From Methylocystis sp. KS32 (GTDB taxonomy: Bacteria > Pseudomonadota > Alphaproteobacteria > Rhizobiales > Beijerinckiaceae): a stretch of DNA of 64,000 bases. The stretch spans positions 806,001 to 870,000 of the forward strand of contig PHSQ01000001.1 of assembly GCA_002862095.1 (NCBI GenBank), written 5' to 3'. Made by a program: the position numbers and the translations under genes. The notes beneath the pieces were generated by a model that saw nothing but the letters and a program-made list of their open reading frames with translations, made no database searches and had not been told where the DNA came from. Position 1 is the stretch's first letter; every line of letters begins with the position of its first letter. This document shows, in pieces, positions 61,752 through 64,000 of this stretch.

Positions 61752-62764
61752 CGGGCTCGCCTCCGAAGCAATATTTCAATGCGGCGATTGGCGTCCGCAT
61801 TTGGGTCGGAGGTAGATTTCAACTGATGATTGGCATGTCCGGAGATGAGCTTGATTCTGCCCTCCGGCAGTCCTCCACGCTGAAGCATATAGTTGGCTAC
61901 ATTCGCACGGTCCGCCGACAGGCGCCAATTATCATATGCGTTCGATTTGTAGGAACGAGCGTCCGTATGACCGTGGATTTCGATTTCGCCCTGTTCCTTT
62001 GCTAGTGCTTCGCCAATTTTCGCCAAGATTCTTACCATCTGTGGCTTTGGCTCGATCGAACCCACATTGAACATCGAGAAAGCCGCGCCGTCGGTGAGAC
62101 TGATGAGCAATCCATCTTCGTTTTGAACAACTGATAGCTGTGGGGCGCCGCGCTTCGCCGTGGATTCCGCGCGAACTATTTTTTCGAGCGCGTCTCTCAA
62201 CCTGGAAGTGATCTCCGCTTCCTCGCGACCGTGCTGTCCCTTGCCCGCTGTATCGGGCTTTGCTTTCGCGGCGTCGTCGTTAGTTAAGGAATCAGATGCG
62301 GAAGCCGGAGTTCGGTCGAAGGGATCGCCCAGACTACTGGGATGAGGCGCGTTATCAGATTCCTCACGCCTTGCAATTTCATCGAGCGCTTTAAGAGGCT
62401 GGCTATGCAGCGCCTGCTCTTCGGCCGCGTCGCTTGTCTCGCCGTTGGGCGGTGCGCTTTGTTTGGAGGCGCCTGGGAAATCGGTTTTCTGGTTGTTTTT
62501 GCCCTGAGCCGCTTCCTTTGGATCCCGAAGCCCTTTGACATTGGGGCTTGAGTCCACGAGTTGCACTGGGTTGAAATACTGCACAATTGCCGCCTTTGTT
62601 TCTTTGGTGGTGGAATTTATCAGCCACATCACCAAGAAAAACGCCATCATGGCGGTCATGAAATCCGCAAAGGCGAGTTTCCAGACGCCGCCATGGTGAG
62701 CTTCCTCCTCCTCATCCCTGCGCTTGCGAATTATGATCGGTTCGTCAGAGCCCTCTTCACTCAT
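61748..62764 (-). CDS. motB: Flagellar stator protein MotB
   Basis: 338 aa. N-terminal helix with the proton-binding Asp (WKLAFADFMTAMMAFFLVMWL), a long variable linker, and a C-terminal OmpA/peptidoglycan domain (EIEIHGHTDARSYKSN, SADRANVANYMLQRGGLPEGRI). Anchors the stator. Overlaps the FliH-like gene by eight bases and motC by four. Separate from motA, as in rhizobia. Confidence 0.94.
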   Translation of the reverse strand: MSEEGSDEPIIIRKRRDEEEEAHHGGVWKLAFADFMTAMMAFFLVMWLINSTTKETKAAIVQYFNPVQLVDSSPNVKGLRDPKEAAQGKNNQKTDFPGASKQSAPPNGETSDAAEEQALHSQPLKALDEIARREESDNAPHPSSLGDPFDRTPASASDSLTNDDAAKAKPDTAGKGQHGREEAEITSRLRDALEKIVRAESTAKRGAPQLSVVQNEDGLLISLTDGAAFSMFNVGSIEPKPQMVRILAKIGEALAKEQGEIEIHGHTDARSYKSNAYDNWRLSADRANVANYMLQRGGLPEGRIKLISGHANHQLKSTSDPNADANRRIEILLRRRAR

Positions 62765-63380
62765 CGCTGAGTCTTTCGTCAGAAAGAGACGTCAACCAGT
62801 CGTTCAATCGAGATACGATTGTGGTGGCGCCTAGGGTGACAGAGATGTCCATCCGTTCGCTTTCCACGATTTCCGCTACGATGCCTTCCTGAGCAAGGAA
62901 GCCATGGAGGACCGTTTTAAGGTCGGGTGGAGCCTGTATGCGTATCGAGAGATGATTCTCACTCGAGACCGCGTGTTTCAGTGTGACGAGAAAGTCGTTC
63001 AACAGCATGTCAAGAGCGCGACGATTAACGAAAGGCAGGAGGGCCTGTTCGATTGATTCTTTGAGTTCTCTTGTCGCCGATGCCAATGAGTTTGAGATCA
63101 GTTGTGACATCTCAAGTCCGACGGATTGGCACCATGCGTGTCGTTCGGCAGCTACGCGGGTTGAGAATTCCAAAAGGTCCGTTTCCCGTTGCGCTAGGAA
63201 TTGGAGCTTTGCCTCTTCCAGCGCTGCCGTCACCGCCCTTTCCCTCTCATCGATTTCGAGGGAAGAGGTCGTCGATCGAGATTCTGGCTGAATGGCGACT
63301 TCAGGCGCTAGGATGGGGGGAAAGATTTCCTCCCCGACATCGAAGTTCTCCAAACAAGCGGAAAGTGGACGAAGTCTCAT
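62757..63380 (-). CDS. FliH-like flagellar assembly protein
   Basis: About 207 aa from the ATG at 63380, overlapping the fliF stop (ATGA); the frame extends back to 63404 as shadow. A coiled-coil middle (AVTAALEEAKLQFLAQRETDLLEF) and a C-terminal SENHLSIRIQAPPDLKTVL / GIVAEIVESERMDISVTLGATT part match the FliH/YscL layout. FliH regulates the FliI export ATPase. Primary similarity is low; position between fliF and motB supports it. Confidence 0.6.
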   Translation of the reverse strand: MRLRPLSACLENFDVGEEIFPPILAPEVAIQPESRSTTSSLEIDERERAVTAALEEAKLQFLAQRETDLLEFSTRVAAERHAWCQSVGLEMSQLISNSLASATRELKESIEQALLPFVNRRALDMLLNDFLVTLKHAVSSENHLSIRIQAPPDLKTVLHGFLAQEGIVAEIVESERMDISVTLGATTIVSRLNDWLTSLSDERLSDE

Positions 63381-64000
63381 ATCGCCCCTTCGGATTGCAT
63401 CCATTGCTTCAGAACCATCGCCGCCTGCGCTTCGTCGGAGGCGATCAACTCCTCGAGCTTGCGTCGGGAGATATTCAATGCTGATTTTCCGCCTTCCGCG
63501 TCTTTTCCTTTCTCGTCGAGAGTGATTGAGGTCGCGGGATCGGGGGACTCTGGCAAACTTACGCTAATGGTCGGCGCTAGAAGCGGCGGGGTTTCGAACG
63601 GCGCGGCAGGCTGCTCCACGAGAAGTGCGCGCGTCGCCGGTCGCAACCCGAATAAGACGATTATTATCGTGATAAGGAGAAAAGTCGCCGCGTTGACGAT
63701 GGAGCCCAGATGATGCTCGAGTGTTTCCGCAATTCCCACTCCTTGCAACGGCGCCATCTCGTGCTCGTCGAGCAGGAAATCGACTGCCGTCACCTTAAGT
63801 GAGTCGCCTCTTTCCTTTTTCAATCCAGCCGCGGATGCAATCAGTTGCTCGATCTCTTTCAGTTGGTTCTCGATGACCTCTGGTTTCGAGGCCTCCTTAC
63901 TTGCGCTTGAGAAGGCGGCTTTGTTGATTAGAACCGCCACCGATAGGTTCTCGATGGCGTAGCCGCCGCTTACCGTGGTTATCGACTTGGATGAAACCTC
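63377..64000 (-). CDS. fliF: Flagellar MS-ring protein FliF, C-terminal part (cut by window edge)
   Basis: The frame is open to the right edge, so the N-terminus lies outside. Seen: YAIENLSVAVLINKAAF, AAGLKKERGDSLKVTAVDF, a C-terminal transmembrane helix (AATFLLITIIIVLFGLRPATRAL) and a cytoplasmic tail ending AAMVLKQWMQSEGAI, the FliG-binding segment. FliF forms the MS ring. First visible gene of the - strand cluster. Confidence 0.94.
   Translation of the reverse strand, partial: EVSSKSITTVSGGYAIENLSVAVLINKAAFSSASKEASKPEVIENQLKEIEQLIASAAGLKKERGDSLKVTAVDFLLDEHEMAPLQGVGIAETLEHHLGSIVNAATFLLITIIIVLFGLRPATRALLVEQPAAPFETPPLLAPTISVSLPESPDPATSITLDEKGKDAEGGKSALNISRRKLEELIASDEAQAAMVLKQWMQSEGAI

Overview
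The window looks like the chromosome of an alphaproteobacterium of the Hyphomicrobiales, probably of the Methylocystaceae/Beijerinckiaceae type (Methylosinus or Methylocystis-like). Base composition is high in G+C. The flagellar regulator is of the Brucella/rhizobial FtcR type, the motor cluster carries motC as in rhizobia, the pili are alphaproteobacterial tad/cpa pili, and a hopanoid-type epimerase (hpnA) is present. The genus is inference; no marker such as methane monooxygenase lies here.

Layout. 1-4545: end of a DUF4239 membrane protein, a choloylglycine-hydrolase-family amidase, recG and a prepilin peptidase. 4568-4906: three perfect tandem copies of a 113-bp REP/MITE-like unit whose relatives recur across the window. 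5077-11229: part of a type II secretion system, with gspG on + and the operon DUF1190-like/gspL/gspM/gspC(XpsN-like)/gspD on -. 11424-23224: a full tad pilus locus (tadC, tadB, cpaF, cpaE, cpaD, cpaC, cpaB, cpaA, a 54-aa Flp pilin, a stand-alone pil_N protein and two TadE/TadG-like pseudopilins). 23256-33284: housekeeping and envelope genes (retropepsin-like protease, hrpB, ComEA-like protein, polysaccharide export lipoprotein, CDP-alcohol phosphatidyltransferase, hpnA, ispE, rlmB), then tRNA-Thr(TGT).

33459-37290 is a 3.8-kb integrative element in the 3' end of tRNA-Thr. It has a degenerate right att repeat, an integrase gene broken by an in-frame TAA, GTTGGTAT arm-type repeats at both ends, a DnaA-box cluster with hairpins, an AlpA-like regulator, and a 519-aa protein joining an HTH/zinc-ribbon part to the C-terminal nuclease part of a type III restriction-like enzyme. 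This is the most unusual part of the window.

37946-40181 holds small hypothetical genes and the flagellar regulator ftcR. 40329-54270 reads as one sulfide-response region: TauE/SafE exporter, rhodanese, AhpD-like protein, RND pump and adaptor, a BigR/SqrR-like thiol sensor, two DUF2892 membrane proteins, sulfide:quinone oxidoreductase, DUF302, TolC, a Crp/Fnr regulator and a cytochrome bd oxidase with both microproteins (CydP, CydX). SQR would feed sulfide electrons into quinone and the bd oxidase, which is typically sulfide-resistant, would re-oxidise it. 54433-64000 is a flagellar motor/export cluster on the - strand (fliF-fliH-like-motB-motC-fliK-lytic transglycosylase, then motA-fliM-fliN-fliG-flhB), densely packed with overlapping stop/start codons; fliF runs off the right edge.
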